From Agathobacter sp. (GTDB taxonomy: Bacteria > Bacillota > Clostridia > Lachnospirales > Lachnospiraceae), in the NCBI GenBank assembly GCA_017409825.1, contig JAFQRZ010000006.1, forward strand, positions 1 to 55,997: DNA of 55,997 nt. Direction: 5' to 3'. The notes under the pieces were generated by a model that did no database searches, had not been told where the DNA came from, and was given only the letters and a program-made list of their open reading frames with translations. The position numbers were made by a program, and so were the translations under genes. Of this stretch, positions 37,422 through 46,308 are shown in pieces; positions within the stretch are counted from its first letter, which is position 1; every line of letters starts with the position of its first letter.

Positions 37422-37964
37422 GGTTGGTGCGATAAGGCTGTACTGCAAATGGTCCGTCCATACGCCATTTAGGCAGAGGTAATCACGGCAGACACCTTCC
37501 TTTTCAAAGCCTAAGCCAACGAGTAAACGGATGGAAGGAACATTGTTTTCCTGCACGCGGGCACATAGACGATGTAGATTGAGTTCCGAAAATGCAATAT
37601 CAACTAATTTTTCTACCGCTTCTGTCGCATAGCCTTGGTGGTGAAATTCGCTAGAGAATTTGTATCCAATTTCGGCACGAGAATAGCCATTGGAAATATC
37701 ATAGAGGCAAACGGTTCCTATGATCGTTTCTGGGTCTTCTTTTATGAATATATAAAAACGAACCTGAGAGAGTTTCAAGGTCAGACCATATTCACAGTGC
37801 AGAATATTGCGTTGATGTCCTTCTGTGTAGAAGTTGGGACTCCGGTCAGCTTCGTATTGCTCGAAGAGCTCGCGGTCCTTTAAATAGAAACGCAATACAT
37901 CGCTGGAATAATCCGGTCCAAGTACTTTTAAAATGAGTCGTCTGGTTTCATATTGTAATAACAT
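37410..37964 (-). CDS. GNAT-family N-acetyltransferase (RimJ/RimL type)
   Basis: A 184-residue acyl-CoA-dependent acetyltransferase. The fold signatures are ETIIGTVCLYDI, AEIGYKFSSEFHHQGYATEA (the acetyl-CoA loop) and the C-terminal NVPSIRLLVGLGFEKEGVCRDYL. RimJ/RimL-like enzymes acetylate protein N-termini or small amines; the substrate here is unknown. It converges on the DUF6128-like gene. Confidence 0.83.
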   Translation of the reverse strand: MLLQYETRRLILKVLGPDYSSDVLRFYLKDRELFEQYEADRSPNFYTEGHQRNILHCEYGLTLKLSQVRFYIFIKEDPETIIGTVCLYDISNGYSRAEIGYKFSSEFHHQGYATEAVEKLVDIAFSELNLHRLCARVQENNVPSIRLLVGLGFEKEGVCRDYLCLNGVWTDHLQYSLIAPTLHL

Positions 37965-38030
37965 GTTTGCCTTCTTTCAAAAATTTGGTATGATATGGGT
38001 AGATTATATCATAAAAGGAAATGAAAATAC

Positions 38031-38513
38031 ATGACTCAAGACGAAAAATACATGAAAGCTGCCCTTCGTGAAGCCAAGAAAGCATATAAACTAGAAGAAG
38101 TTCCGATTGGCTGCGTCATCGTACAAAATGATAAAATTATCGCACGAGGATACAATAGAAGAAATACCGACAAAAACACCTTAGCACATGCAGAAATGGC
38201 CGCGATTAAAAAGGCAAGTAAAAAAACGGGCGACTGGCGATTAGAGGACTGCACCATGTATGTAACTTTGGAGCCATGTCAGATGTGTGCAGGAGCAATC
38301 GTGCAATCACGTCTTGGCAAAGTCGTCATCGGTTCCATGAATCCGAAGGCGGGCTGTGCAGGATCTGTTATCAATTTGCTTCAGATGAAACAGTTTAACC
38401 ATCAGGTGGAAATGGTGACGGGAGTATTGGAGGAAGAATGCTCGACGATGCTGTCCGGATTTTTCCAAGAGCTTCGTGAAAAAAAGAAGCAGGCGAAACT
38501 TGACAATGCATAG
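38031..38513 (+). CDS. tadA: tRNA-specific adenosine deaminase
   Basis: A 160-residue zinc deaminase that converts A34 to inosine in tRNA-Arg(ACG). The active-site motif is HAEMAAIKKA and the zinc ligands lie in PCQMCAGA. The N-terminal MKAALREAKKAY is typical. Its 3' end contains the -35 box of the SRP RNA promoter (38500-38505). Confidence 0.93.
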   Translation: MTQDEKYMKAALREAKKAYKLEEVPIGCVIVQNDKIIARGYNRRNTDKNTLAHAEMAAIKKASKKTGDWRLEDCTMYVTLEPCQMCAGAIVQSRLGKVVIGSMNPKAGCAGSVINLLQMKQFNHQVEMVTGVLEEECSTMLSGFFQELREKKKQAKLDNA

Positions 38514-38529
38514 GCGTATGAGGTATACT
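38500..38529 (+). promoter_or_regulatory. Promoter of the SRP RNA, within the tadA end
   Basis: A perfect TTGACA (38500-38505) inside the tadA codons and TATACT (38524-38529) just after its stop are 18 bases apart, placing transcription start near 38536. Confidence 0.7.
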
Positions 38530-38560
38530 AACCCGAGTCAATTAAATATAGACGCAGATA

Positions 38561-38706
38561 AGTCTTTCGTTTTCATGCTGCTATTCGGGTCTTGCGCAAT
38601 GGGACCTGTGAACCTGGTCAGGGTAGGAATACAGCAGCCATAAGCAGAACATCTCATGTGCCGCGAGGGTGCCTGGATGGTAGCATGAAAACGAAAGGCT
38701 TTTTTG
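38561..38706 (+). ncRNA. ffs: Signal recognition particle RNA (small type)
   Basis: The conserved SRP core is visible: ACCTGGTCAGGGTAGGAATA (about 38612-38631) followed by CAGCAGCCATAAGCAG, the symmetric and asymmetric loops that bind Ffh. The 5' and 3' ends form a long stem (CTTTCGTTTTCATGCT with AGCATGAAAACGAAAG), and TTTTTT directly after it acts as terminator. The exact 5' end is uncertain and may lie nearer the promoter (from 38536). Confidence 0.88.
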
Positions 38707-38711
38707 TAAAA

Positions 38712-38733
38712 TTAAGATTATCTTAAGGTTATC
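38712..38733 (+). promoter_or_regulatory. Tandem 11-bp direct repeats, likely response-regulator site
   Basis: TTAAGATTATC (38712-38722) and TTAAGGTTATC (38723-38733) are adjacent and differ at one base. An 11-bp repeat period is typical for OmpR/PhoB regulators. CATACT at 38747-38752 could be the -10 with no good -35, as in an activated promoter of the following ABC gene. Confidence 0.55.
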
Positions 38734-38805
38734 TTCCTTGCTATTTCATACTAATTGTGCAACAATATATCCAAGAAATTTCTAATATATGGAAGGAGAA
38801 AAAAT

Positions 38806-41766
38806 ATGTTAGAAGCATTACATTTGACGAAAGTCTATAAGACCAAGGGTGGAGCAGACGTGAAAGCGCTTGACGATGTATCCATCGTGTTCCCAGAAAA
38901 AGGGATGGTATTCTTATTAGGTAAGAGTGGTAGTGGTAAATCCACCCTGTTAAACGTATGTGGTGGTTTAGATGCCCCAACGAGTGGTGCGATTCTTGTA
39001 AAAGGGAAAAGTAGTGAGAAATTTAGCCAGAGTGATTTCGACAGCTACCGAAATACGTATGTGGGATTTATTTTCCAGGAATATAATATCCTAAACGAGT
39101 TTACGGTAGAGGATAATATTGCGCTCGCGTTGGAATTGCAGGGCAAGCCAAAGGATAAAAAGGTGATTGCGGACTTGCTGGAGCAGGTAGATTTGACTGG
39201 CTTTGCGAAGCGTAAACCAAATACCTTATCTGGTGGGCAGAAGCAGAGAATCGCGATTGCCAGAGCTTTGGTAAAATCTCCTGAGATTATCATGGCGGAC
39301 GAGCCAACGGGAGCATTGGACTCTGCAACAGGTAAGCAGGTATTTGATACCTTGAAAAAACTCTCGAAAGAGAAGCTGGTTATCGTCGTATCGCATGACC
39401 GTGACTTTGCAGAAATGTATGGAGATCGTATCATCGAGTTAAAGGATGGAAAGATTCTTTCTGATGTGACGAAAACGCAGGAACAGCAGCAGGCGTTGAC
39501 GGAAAATATCAGTATCGTAGGCGATACTCTCTGTGTAAAAAATGGTGCTGAGTTAAGCGAAGCAGATTTTGCAGAAATCAAAGCATTTTTAAGTAAAACA
39601 GATAAGGATGTTATTATTGCTGCAGGCGAACGTGATGTAAAAGCATTTAAAGATGTTAGTCACATTAGGGACAATGGAGAGAAAGAAGTATTCAAGGATT
39701 CTTCGGAGCTCCCATTTGAGAAAACAGAATACAATCCAAAAGACGCGAAGTTTATCCGTTCGAAATTACCATTGCATCACGCAATTCGAATCGGTGTGTC
39801 CAGCTTGAAAACGAAACCAATTCGTCTTTTCTTTACGATTTTACTTTGTACGGTAGCATTTACATTCTTCGGTCTTTTATCAACGATGACATTTTATGAT
39901 AGCGAAGCGACCTTCAAACAGTCGGTGCAGGAATCCAATATGTCACTCGTAAAATTGGCGAAGTATTATGAAGTCATCGAGAAGTATGTGTACGATGGTG
40001 AGGAACACGAGTGGGGGTATTCTCAGGAAACACGCTTTACGGATGCAGAGCTGATGGAATATGCCAAAATATTTGGTGCAGATACCTTTGGTGGAGTGGA
40101 AAGCTGGAGCAGTTATCCAATCCAAAACAAAGTAGGGCAGTATTGGATAAATGATATCCGTGGTTTTGCATATTTGCAGGAAGGCAATGTGCTTCGTGGT
40201 AATATCAACGGCAGATATCCAGAAAAAGACGATGAGATTTGTATTTCGTCTTATAGTGCTGAAGTTTTGTATAATTGTAAGACATACGACCAGAGCACAG
40301 GTAAGTTGATTGAAATGACCAAGCCAGAAGATATTTTGAATCAGAAAATTACGATTGAAGGTACTTCTTTTACGGTCGTTGGTATTATGGATAGCGGTGC
40401 GATTTCGGAGAAGTATGATGTTTTGAAAGAATCCGATGGAACGGAATTCCAATTAATCAGCAGTTTCCAGTATGAGTTGCAGGATGGTTTGCACCTGGTG
40501 GCATTTGTGACCAAAGAAAAGATGTTAGAGATCGGTGAAAACAATTCGTGGACGATGAGCGAGTTTGATTCACAGCGTATGGTTGCAGCAGTAGGATTGG
40601 GAACAGGAAGCACCTATGTATATCCAGAATGGCCAAATGTGGCTTATGGCGGATTTGAGAAGCATGTAAAAGCAGAACAGGTTTCTTGGCTTACAGCAGG
40701 GAAAACGGAGCTTGCTGCAAATGAGGTTGTAATAGCAAAACCGATGTTTTATAGTATGGTCGCAGAATTGTATTATAAGGAATATAATGCTGCAATTGAA
40801 GCGGGCGACGTAGCTCGTGAAAAGCAGGCGCTGGAAATTGAGCAGCTTGCAGAACAGTTGATGCGTGGTGGTATCGACGTAGAAAATAAGGAAACGCAGA
40901 AATGGGAGTTCAAGGAATTTACAGAAGAAGAAGTTGCACAAAAATACAGTGCACTGATTACTGCATTGCAAAAGGAAAGTAAAGCGCTTACATTATCCGT
41001 GAAACTCTTTGATGATTGGGATGCCTTGCCAATTGGCGATGCAAAAGAATTTACCGTGGCAGGTGTTTGGAATACTGATAAGCTGCAGGATGGAGAAAAA
41101 ATCTTCTTTACCAATGCAGTTTCTGAAGGTTTCTGGGAACAGCAGAAGGAATTGGTTGGTTCGTATTCTGAATATGTAACGAATTATGTACAGCCAGAGA
41201 ATGCAGTATACGGAACACTTTATCTGCCTTACAATCATTCCGTGGAACAGACAGAACTGTTGTGGGATATTTTTAAGACGCAGGAATATGGAGAGGATGG
41301 CAGCAGGGATGTTTTGACAAGTACGATAATCAGCAATCTGGAAATGGTAGATAGCATGATTCAAGAACTTTCTACGATTTTCCTTTATGTGGGAATCGTA
41401 TTGGCAGTATTTGCGGCACTTCTCTTATCGAACTTTATTTCCGTTTCCATTTCTTACAAGAAACAGGAAATCGGTATTTTGCGTGCGGTTGGTGCGAGAA
41501 GCTTTGACGTATTCAAGATTTTCTTCTCCGAATCCTTTGTAATCGCAGCGATTTGCGTAGCGATTTCTGTTGTAGCAAGTGTAGTGCTTTGCACGGTAAT
41601 CAATGGAGAACTGATATCTTTAATTAACGCGTCGTTGCTAGTGTTTGGAGTTACTTCGTTGGTTGTACTTATCGCAGTAGCATTTGTGACAGTGGTAGTA
41701 GCCACCTTCCTCCCTGTATGGAGTGCAGCGAAGAAGAAACCAGTAGAGTCGATTCGCGCTTTGTAA
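38806..41766 (+). CDS. ABC transporter ATPase-permease fusion (MacB/FtsX type)
   Basis: A 986-residue fusion. The N-terminal ATPase (1-230) has Walker A GKSGSGKST (39-47), LSGGQKQR and IIMADEPTGALDSATGKQ, the LolD/MacB type. A first membrane helix lies near 340, then a large outer domain of about 500 residues, and a final FtsX-like block of three helices (about 855-980) ending with KKKPVESIRAL. The class handles peptides, lipids or signalling to kinases and often confers antimicrobial-peptide resistance. No kinase or permease partner lies next to it. The start at 38806 follows AAGGAGAA. Confidence 0.87.
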   Translation: MLEALHLTKVYKTKGGADVKALDDVSIVFPEKGMVFLLGKSGSGKSTLLNVCGGLDAPTSGAILVKGKSSEKFSQSDFDSYRNTYVGFIFQEYNILNEFTVEDNIALALELQGKPKDKKVIADLLEQVDLTGFAKRKPNTLSGGQKQRIAIARALVKSPEIIMADEPTGALDSATGKQVFDTLKKLSKEKLVIVVSHDRDFAEMYGDRIIELKDGKILSDVTKTQEQQQALTENISIVGDTLCVKNGAELSEADFAEIKAFLSKTDKDVIIAAGERDVKAFKDVSHIRDNGEKEVFKDSSELPFEKTEYNPKDAKFIRSKLPLHHAIRIGVSSLKTKPIRLFFTILLCTVAFTFFGLLSTMTFYDSEATFKQSVQESNMSLVKLAKYYEVIEKYVYDGEEHEWGYSQETRFTDAELMEYAKIFGADTFGGVESWSSYPIQNKVGQYWINDIRGFAYLQEGNVLRGNINGRYPEKDDEICISSYSAEVLYNCKTYDQSTGKLIEMTKPEDILNQKITIEGTSFTVVGIMDSGAISEKYDVLKESDGTEFQLISSFQYELQDGLHLVAFVTKEKMLEIGENNSWTMSEFDSQRMVAAVGLGTGSTYVYPEWPNVAYGGFEKHVKAEQVSWLTAGKTELAANEVVIAKPMFYSMVAELYYKEYNAAIEAGDVAREKQALEIEQLAEQLMRGGIDVENKETQKWEFKEFTEEEVAQKYSALITALQKESKALTLSVKLFDDWDALPIGDAKEFTVAGVWNTDKLQDGEKIFFTNAVSEGFWEQQKELVGSYSEYVTNYVQPENAVYGTLYLPYNHSVEQTELLWDIFKTQEYGEDGSRDVLTSTIISNLEMVDSMIQELSTIFLYVGIVLAVFAALLLSNFISVSISYKKQEIGILRAVGARSFDVFKIFFSESFVIAAICVAISVVASVVLCTVINGELISLINASLLVFGVTSLVVLIAVAFVTVVVATFLPVWSAAKKKPVESIRAL

Positions 41767-41793
41767 TGATTTGATATCGTTGGACTAAAAAAG

Positions 41794-41832
41794 AAAAGCC
41801 ATCTCTTAGATTTCTGAGAGATGGCTTTTTTC
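41794..41832 (+). terminator. Terminator of the ABC fusion gene
   Basis: A 13-bp perfect stem (41794-41806 with 41817-41829) with a 10-base loop and a T run ending TTTTTTC. Confidence 0.92.
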
Positions 41833-41845
41833 TATAGATACAAAT

Positions 41846-41995
41846 TTAGTTTTGGTGAATGGAATGTAATATCATTTCCTGTACCTTTTCATTATTGACT
41901 TGCAGTGCGAAAGCAAGTTCCGTATGCAAATGACCGCTCATCCACGGCGGTATTTTTTTTGCCGGCTTCTACACGCTCTTGCTTGCGAAGGGATA
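41846..41995 (-). pseudogene. Coding-like remnant with frame break at an A8 run
   Basis: On the minus strand the end of a protein-like frame reads MSGHLHTELAFALQ and continues to a TAA at 41848-41846. Just upstream, a run of eight A (41953-41960 as T on the plus strand) separates it from a different frame reading RKQERVEAGKK. Joining the two frames needs a one-base shift. No ribosome binding site is present. The family was not recognised. On the plus strand the same stretch can form two small hairpins followed by eight T, so a terminator or RNA element is an alternative. Confidence 0.35.
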
Positions 41996-42024
41996 AAGTT
42001 TTGATAGTGACTCGTATATATTTG

Positions 42025-42053
42025 TTGACAAAGTGCATACTACAAAGTATAGT
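42025..42053 (+). promoter_or_regulatory. Promoter of the isc operon with IscR-like dyad
   Basis: A perfect TTGACA (42025-42030) and TATAGT (42048-42053) are 17 bases apart. Within the spacer and -10 lies ATACT-N4-AGTAT (42037-42050), an inverted repeat fitting an Rrf2/IscR-type operator, so the regulator encoded next can block its own promoter. Confidence 0.75.
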
Positions 42054-42086
42054 AAAACAGTAGGAATTAAAAACGAAGGTGAAACT

Positions 42087-42524
42087 ATGAAGATTTCAAC
42101 AAAAGGAAGATATGCTTTGCGAATCATGATTGATTTGGCTATGAACGCAGGAGAAAGCCCAGTTCGTGTCAAAGATATCGCGAGCCGTCAGAACATATCC
42201 GAAAAATACTTAGAACAAATAATTGCCTTGTTTAACAAAGCTGGATATGTCAAAAGCATTCGCGGTGCGCAAGGTGGTTACTTACTTACCAAAGAACCAA
42301 AGGAATACACAGCAGGTATGATTTTACGATTAGCAGAAGGCAGTATTGCTCCGGTTTCTTGCGTGGATGTGGACGCAGAAGCCTGTGATAAAAAAGGTGC
42401 CTGTGTATCCGCCATGCTTTGGCAAAAGATGAATGATGCGGTGAATGAGGTTGTAGACAATACGACATTGCAGGACTTGCTAGACTGGCAAAACGGCATC
42501 ACAGAAGAAACAGTTACAAATTAA
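42087..42524 (+). CDS. iscR: Rrf2-family Fe-S regulator IscR-like
   Basis: A 145-residue winged-helix regulator. The HTH covers VKDIASRQNISEKYLEQI, the wing RGAQGGYLL, and three cysteines for an Fe-S cluster lie in SCVDVDAEACDKKGAC (about 99-114). It senses cluster status and represses the isc genes that follow. The start at 42087 follows GAAGGTGAA; the longer frame from 42033 covers the promoter. Confidence 0.88.
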   Translation: MKISTKGRYALRIMIDLAMNAGESPVRVKDIASRQNISEKYLEQIIALFNKAGYVKSIRGAQGGYLLTKEPKEYTAGMILRLAEGSIAPVSCVDVDAEACDKKGACVSAMLWQKMNDAVNEVVDNTTLQDLLDWQNGITEETVTN

Positions 42525-42542
42525 AATAGAGGGGAAATTACA

Positions 42543-43730
42543 ATGGAACGATTGATTTATTTAGATAACGCGGCAACGACCCGTGTGTATCCAGAAGTAG
42601 TGGAAGCGATGACTCCATACTTTACTGAATATTATGGAAATCCATCGGCATTTTACAGCTTTTCGAATACTGCTGGAAAAGCCGTAGCAGAGGCTCGCGA
42701 AAATATCGCGAAGCTCATCGGTGCGAAGCCAGAAGAAATTTATTTTACAGGTGGCGGCAGCGAGTCCGATAACTGGGCACTGAAAGCGACAGCAGAAGCC
42801 TATGGCAAAAAGGGAAAACATATCATCACAAGTAGCATTGAGCATCATGCGATTTTACACACCTGTCAGTGGTTAGAAAAAAATGGTTTCGAAGTCACTT
42901 ATGTTGGTGTGGATGCAGATGGCATCATTAAACTGGACGAGCTTGAAGCGGCGATTCGACCAGATACGATTTTGATTTCCGTAATGGCAGCGAATAACGA
43001 AATCGGTACGATTCAGCCACTCAAAGAAATCGGAGAAATCGCTCACAAGCATGGTGTGCTTTTCCACACAGATGCGGTACAAGCATTTGCACATATTCCA
43101 ATGAATGTAGATGAAATGAACATTGATATGCTTTCTGCTAGTGGTCACAAAATTGGTGGTCCAAAGGGAATTGGTGTGATGTACATTCGAAAAGGTGTAA
43201 AAATTTTATCTTTTATTCATGGTGGTGCACAGGAGCGTCGCCGTCGTGCAGGTACCCACAATGTGCCGGGTATCGTAGGCATGGGGAAAGCAGTAGAAAT
43301 CGCAACCGAGACTATGGAAGAAAAGAACAAATCCATCATTGAACTGCGTGATTATTTAATCGAGCAGGTGATAGAAAAGGTTCCTTATGCAAGATTAAAT
43401 GGGCATAGAACGAATCGTTTGCCAAACAACGCAAACTTCTGCTTCCGTTTTATTGAAGGCGAAGGAATGCTCATTCTTTTGGATCAGGCAGGTATTTGTG
43501 GCAGCAGTGGTTCGGCTTGTACCTCGGGTTCCTTGGACCCATCGCACGTGCTTTTGGCGATTGGTTTGCCACATGAGATTGCACATGGGTCTCTTCGACT
43601 GACATTGTCGGAAGAAACCACGAAAGCAGATATTGATTATACGGTGGACAAGCTCACAGAAATCATTGCGAGACTGCGTAGCATGTCACCTTTATATGAA
43701 GATTTTGTAAAGAAACAGGAGAAAAAATAA
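42543..43730 (+). CDS. iscS: Cysteine desulfurase (IscS/NifS)
   Basis: A 395-residue PLP enzyme that takes sulfur from cysteine for Fe-S clusters and tRNA thiolation. The PLP lysine lies in SASGHKIGGPKG and the active-site cysteine in SGSACTSGS (about residue 325). It has the short NifS-like active-site loop. Its stop overlaps the iscU start by 1 base (TAATG). Confidence 0.95.
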   Translation: MERLIYLDNAATTRVYPEVVEAMTPYFTEYYGNPSAFYSFSNTAGKAVAEARENIAKLIGAKPEEIYFTGGGSESDNWALKATAEAYGKKGKHIITSSIEHHAILHTCQWLEKNGFEVTYVGVDADGIIKLDELEAAIRPDTILISVMAANNEIGTIQPLKEIGEIAHKHGVLFHTDAVQAFAHIPMNVDEMNIDMLSASGHKIGGPKGIGVMYIRKGVKILSFIHGGAQERRRRAGTHNVPGIVGMGKAVEIATETMEEKNKSIIELRDYLIEQVIEKVPYARLNGHRTNRLPNNANFCFRFIEGEGMLILLDQAGICGSSGSACTSGSLDPSHVLLAIGLPHEIAHGSLRLTLSEETTKADIDYTVDKLTEIIARLRSMSPLYEDFVKKQEKK

Positions 43731-44173
43731 TGTATAGCGAAAAAGTAATGGATCATTTTAACAACCCAAGAAACGTAGGAGAAATCGAGAATGCCAGCGG
43801 TGTGGGAACCGTAGGTAATGCGAAATGTGGTGACATCATGCGTATCTACTTGGATATCGATGAAAACCAGATAATCCGTGATGCAAAATTCAAAACCTTT
43901 GGCTGTGGTGCAGCAGTAGCGACCAGTAGCATGGCAACAGAATTAGTTGTTGGAAAGACGGTGCAGGAAGCACTTCACGTAACCAACAAAGCAGTTTGTG
44001 ATGCGCTCGATGGTCTTCCACCAGTAAAAGTACACTGCTCCCTTTTGGCAGAAGAAGCGATTCATGCTGCACTTTGGGATTACGCAGAGAAAAACGGAAT
44101 TGTAATCGAAGGTTTGGAAAAACCTGTAACAGATATTAGTGAGCATGAGGAAGCAGAAGAAGAGGACTACTAA
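43730..44173 (+). CDS. iscU: Fe-S cluster scaffold protein IscU/NifU N-terminal type
   Basis: A 147-residue scaffold. Three cluster-binding cysteines are in [17 protein letters not shown] and [12 protein letters not shown]. The C-terminal EHEEAEEED tail is acidic and unusual in length. It follows iscS with a 1-base overlap and is nearly contiguous with mnmA, so sulfur flows from IscS to both cluster assembly and tRNA. Confidence 0.94.
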   Translation: MYSEKVMDHFNNPRNVGEIENASGVGTVGNAKCGDIMRIYLDIDENQIIRDAKFKTFGCGAAVATSSMATELVVGKTVQEALHVTNKAVCDALDGLPPVKVHCSLLAEEAIHAALWDYAEKNGIVIEGLEKPVTDISEHEEAEEEDY

Positions 44174-44177
44174 TTAT

Positions 44178-45263
44178 ATGAAAAAGAAAGTAGTAGTAGG
44201 CTTATCTGGAGGTGTAGATTCCTCCGTAGCCGCATATTTATTAAAAGAACAGGGCTATGATGTTATTGGTGTAACCATGCAGATTTGGCAGGAAGCGGAT
44301 GTTTTTACACAGGAAGAAGAGGGCGGTTGTTGTGGACTTTCCGCGGTAGACGATGCTCGCCGTGTGGCACAGCTTTTGGATATCCCATATTATGTGATGA
44401 ATTTCCGTGAGGATTTCCAGAAGTCGGTTATCGACTATTTTGTCGATGAGTACAAAAGAGGATGTACGCCTAATCCGTGTAATGCCTGCAATCGTCATGT
44501 AAAGTGGGAAGCACTCCTGACGCGTGCCAAAGAAATCGGAGCAGATTACATTGCGACAGGGCATTATGCGCGTATCAAGCAGTTGGATAACGGGCGGTAC
44601 ACCATTCAGAATTCGGTGACTGCGACTAAGGACCAGACCTATGCTCTGTATAATTTGACACAAGATCAGCTTGCATACACGCTGATGCCAGTTGGTGCTT
44701 ATACCAAAGATGAAATTCGCGAAATTGCACAGCGTATTCAACTTCCAGTGGCGCACAAGCAGGACAGTCAGGATATTTGTTTTATTCCAGATGGAGATTA
44801 CGCAGGCTTTATCAAACGAGAAACGGGAGCAGAATTCGCTCCAGGTAATTTCGTAGATGTGGAGGGAAATGTTTTAGGCCAGCACAAAGGCATCATTCAC
44901 TATACCGTGGGTCAGCGAAAAGGCTTAGGGCTTACCGCGCCTACACCACTTTTTGTAAAAGAGCTTCGTCCGGATACCAATGAAGTAGTGATTTGCCAGT
45001 CGGAGCAGTTGTTTGAAACCGATTGCTATGTCAAAGATATGAACTATATGGGTATGCCAGACCTTGTCTTAGGCGAAGAAGTAGAAGCGATTGGAAAGGT
45101 GCGCTATTCGCACAAGGGTGCACCATGTAAGCTGACCTTGTTAGAAGACGGCAGAGTGCTATGTCGCTTTGAGGAACCACAGCGTGCCATGACACCAGGC
45201 CAGGCAGCGGTATTTTATAAAGATGATTATGTGCTTTGCGGTGGAACGATTGATAGAAAATAG
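44178..45263 (+). CDS. mnmA: tRNA-specific 2-thiouridylase
   Basis: A 361-residue enzyme making s2U34 in tRNA-Lys, Glu and Gln. The PP-loop [12 protein letters not shown] activates uridine with ATP. The catalytic cysteines lie in [11 protein letters not shown] and [12 protein letters not shown]. The start at 44178 (MKKKVVVGL) is 4 bases after the iscU stop; the frame from 44139 lies within iscU. Confidence 0.95.
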   Translation: MKKKVVVGLSGGVDSSVAAYLLKEQGYDVIGVTMQIWQEADVFTQEEEGGCCGLSAVDDARRVAQLLDIPYYVMNFREDFQKSVIDYFVDEYKRGCTPNPCNACNRHVKWEALLTRAKEIGADYIATGHYARIKQLDNGRYTIQNSVTATKDQTYALYNLTQDQLAYTLMPVGAYTKDEIREIAQRIQLPVAHKQDSQDICFIPDGDYAGFIKRETGAEFAPGNFVDVEGNVLGQHKGIIHYTVGQRKGLGLTAPTPLFVKELRPDTNEVVICQSEQLFETDCYVKDMNYMGMPDLVLGEEVEAIGKVRYSHKGAPCKLTLLEDGRVLCRFEEPQRAMTPGQAAVFYKDDYVLCGGTIDRK

Positions 45264-45275
45264 AACGTTGAAAAC

Positions 45276-45311
45276 GAAAGAGGGATTGTGATGCACAGTC
45301 CCTTTCTATGT
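45276..45311 (+). other. Hairpin between mnmA and cysK
   Basis: GGGATTGTG and CACAGTCCC pair with one wobble around an ATG loop (about 45281-45302), followed by TTTCT. The T-run is short, so partial termination or a simple processing hairpin are both possible. Confidence 0.35.
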
Positions 45312-45329
45312 CTTGGAAAGGAAAGATGT

Positions 45330-46259
45330 ATGGGTAAAATTTATAATAATGTTTCCGAGTTAATTGGAAACACTCCTCTCGTGGAGCTAAAACATATCGA
45401 AGAAAAATTTGATTTACAGTGTCGTCTTTTGGCGAAGCTGGAATACTTAAATCCAGCGGGCTCAGCCAAAGACCGCGTAGCAAAAGAGATGATTGAGCAG
45501 GCAGAACGCGATGGTTTGCTACAGCCAGGTGCGACTATTATCGAGCCGACCTCAGGAAATACAGGTATCGGTTTGGCATCTATCGCTGCCATCAAAGGCT
45601 ACAAATGTATGATTGTTATTCCAGATACGATGAGTGTAGAACGCCAGAATCTTATCAAAGCTTATGGTGCAGAAGTGGTATTATCCGATGGTGCTTTGGG
45701 TATGAAAGGCTCTATTGCCAAGGCGGAAGAACTTCAAAAGAAAATTCCAGGTAGTTTCATTCCAGCGCAGTTTGATAATCCAGCAAATTGTGCGGCTCAC
45801 CGCAAAACCACAGGTCCAGAAATTTGGCGTGATTTGGATGGCAGAGTGGATATTTTTGTTGCAGGGATTGGAACGGGTGGAACGATTACAGGCACTGGTG
45901 AATATTTAAAAGACATGAATCCAGCGATTCAGATTGTAGGTATGGAACCTGCGGCATCTCCATTCCTTTCCAAAGGAACGGCTGGTGCACACGGCATCCA
46001 AGGCATTGGTGCCGGATTTGCTCCAAGTATCTTGAACCAGAAAGTTTATGATGAAATTATTACAGTTGAAGATGACGAAGCTATCAAATATGGTAAACTT
46101 ATCGGCACAGAAGAAGGTTTCCTTGTGGGAATTTCTTCTGGTGGAGCTCTTGCTGCAGCGGTTGAGGTGGCGAAGCGACCAACTTCTCAGGGCAAGACGA
46201 TAGTGGTACTGTTACCAGATAGTGGGGACCGATATTATTCAACGAAGTTGTTTCAGTAA
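45330..46259 (+). CDS. cysK: Cysteine synthase (O-acetylserine thiol-lyase)
   Basis: A 309-residue PLP enzyme that makes cysteine from O-acetylserine and sulfide. The PLP lysine is in NPAGSAKDRVAK, the substrate loop is TSGNTGIGLA and the phosphate loop GIGTGGTITGTG. It follows the isc-mnmA genes and supplies the cysteine used by IscS. The start at 45330 follows AAAGGAAAG; a frame from 45288 is also open. Confidence 0.95.
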   Translation: MGKIYNNVSELIGNTPLVELKHIEEKFDLQCRLLAKLEYLNPAGSAKDRVAKEMIEQAERDGLLQPGATIIEPTSGNTGIGLASIAAIKGYKCMIVIPDTMSVERQNLIKAYGAEVVLSDGALGMKGSIAKAEELQKKIPGSFIPAQFDNPANCAAHRKTTGPEIWRDLDGRVDIFVAGIGTGGTITGTGEYLKDMNPAIQIVGMEPAASPFLSKGTAGAHGIQGIGAGFAPSILNQKVYDEIITVEDDEAIKYGKLIGTEEGFLVGISSGGALAAAVEVAKRPTSQGKTIVVLLPDSGDRYYSTKLFQ

Positions 46260-46263
46260 ATAA

Positions 46264-46300
46264 AAAAGTGGTTATTTCCAAAATGGAAATAGCCACTTTT
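46264..46300. terminator. Bidirectional terminator
   Basis: A 17-base inverted repeat (46264-46280 with 46284-46300), perfect but for one G-T wobble, with an AAA loop and T/A runs on both sides, between the convergent cysK and pyridoxal-kinase-like genes. Confidence 0.92.
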
Positions 46301-46308
46301 TATTAGTA

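Noticed and set aside
39045-39581. 178-codon minus-strand frame in the ABC fusion
   Set aside because: Antisense to the ATPase motifs and Ser/Phe-rich, as expected for a shadow frame.
41969-42172. 67-codon minus-strand frame over the iscR promoter
   Set aside because: It covers a perfect promoter, the IscR-like dyad and the start of iscR; no ribosome binding site.
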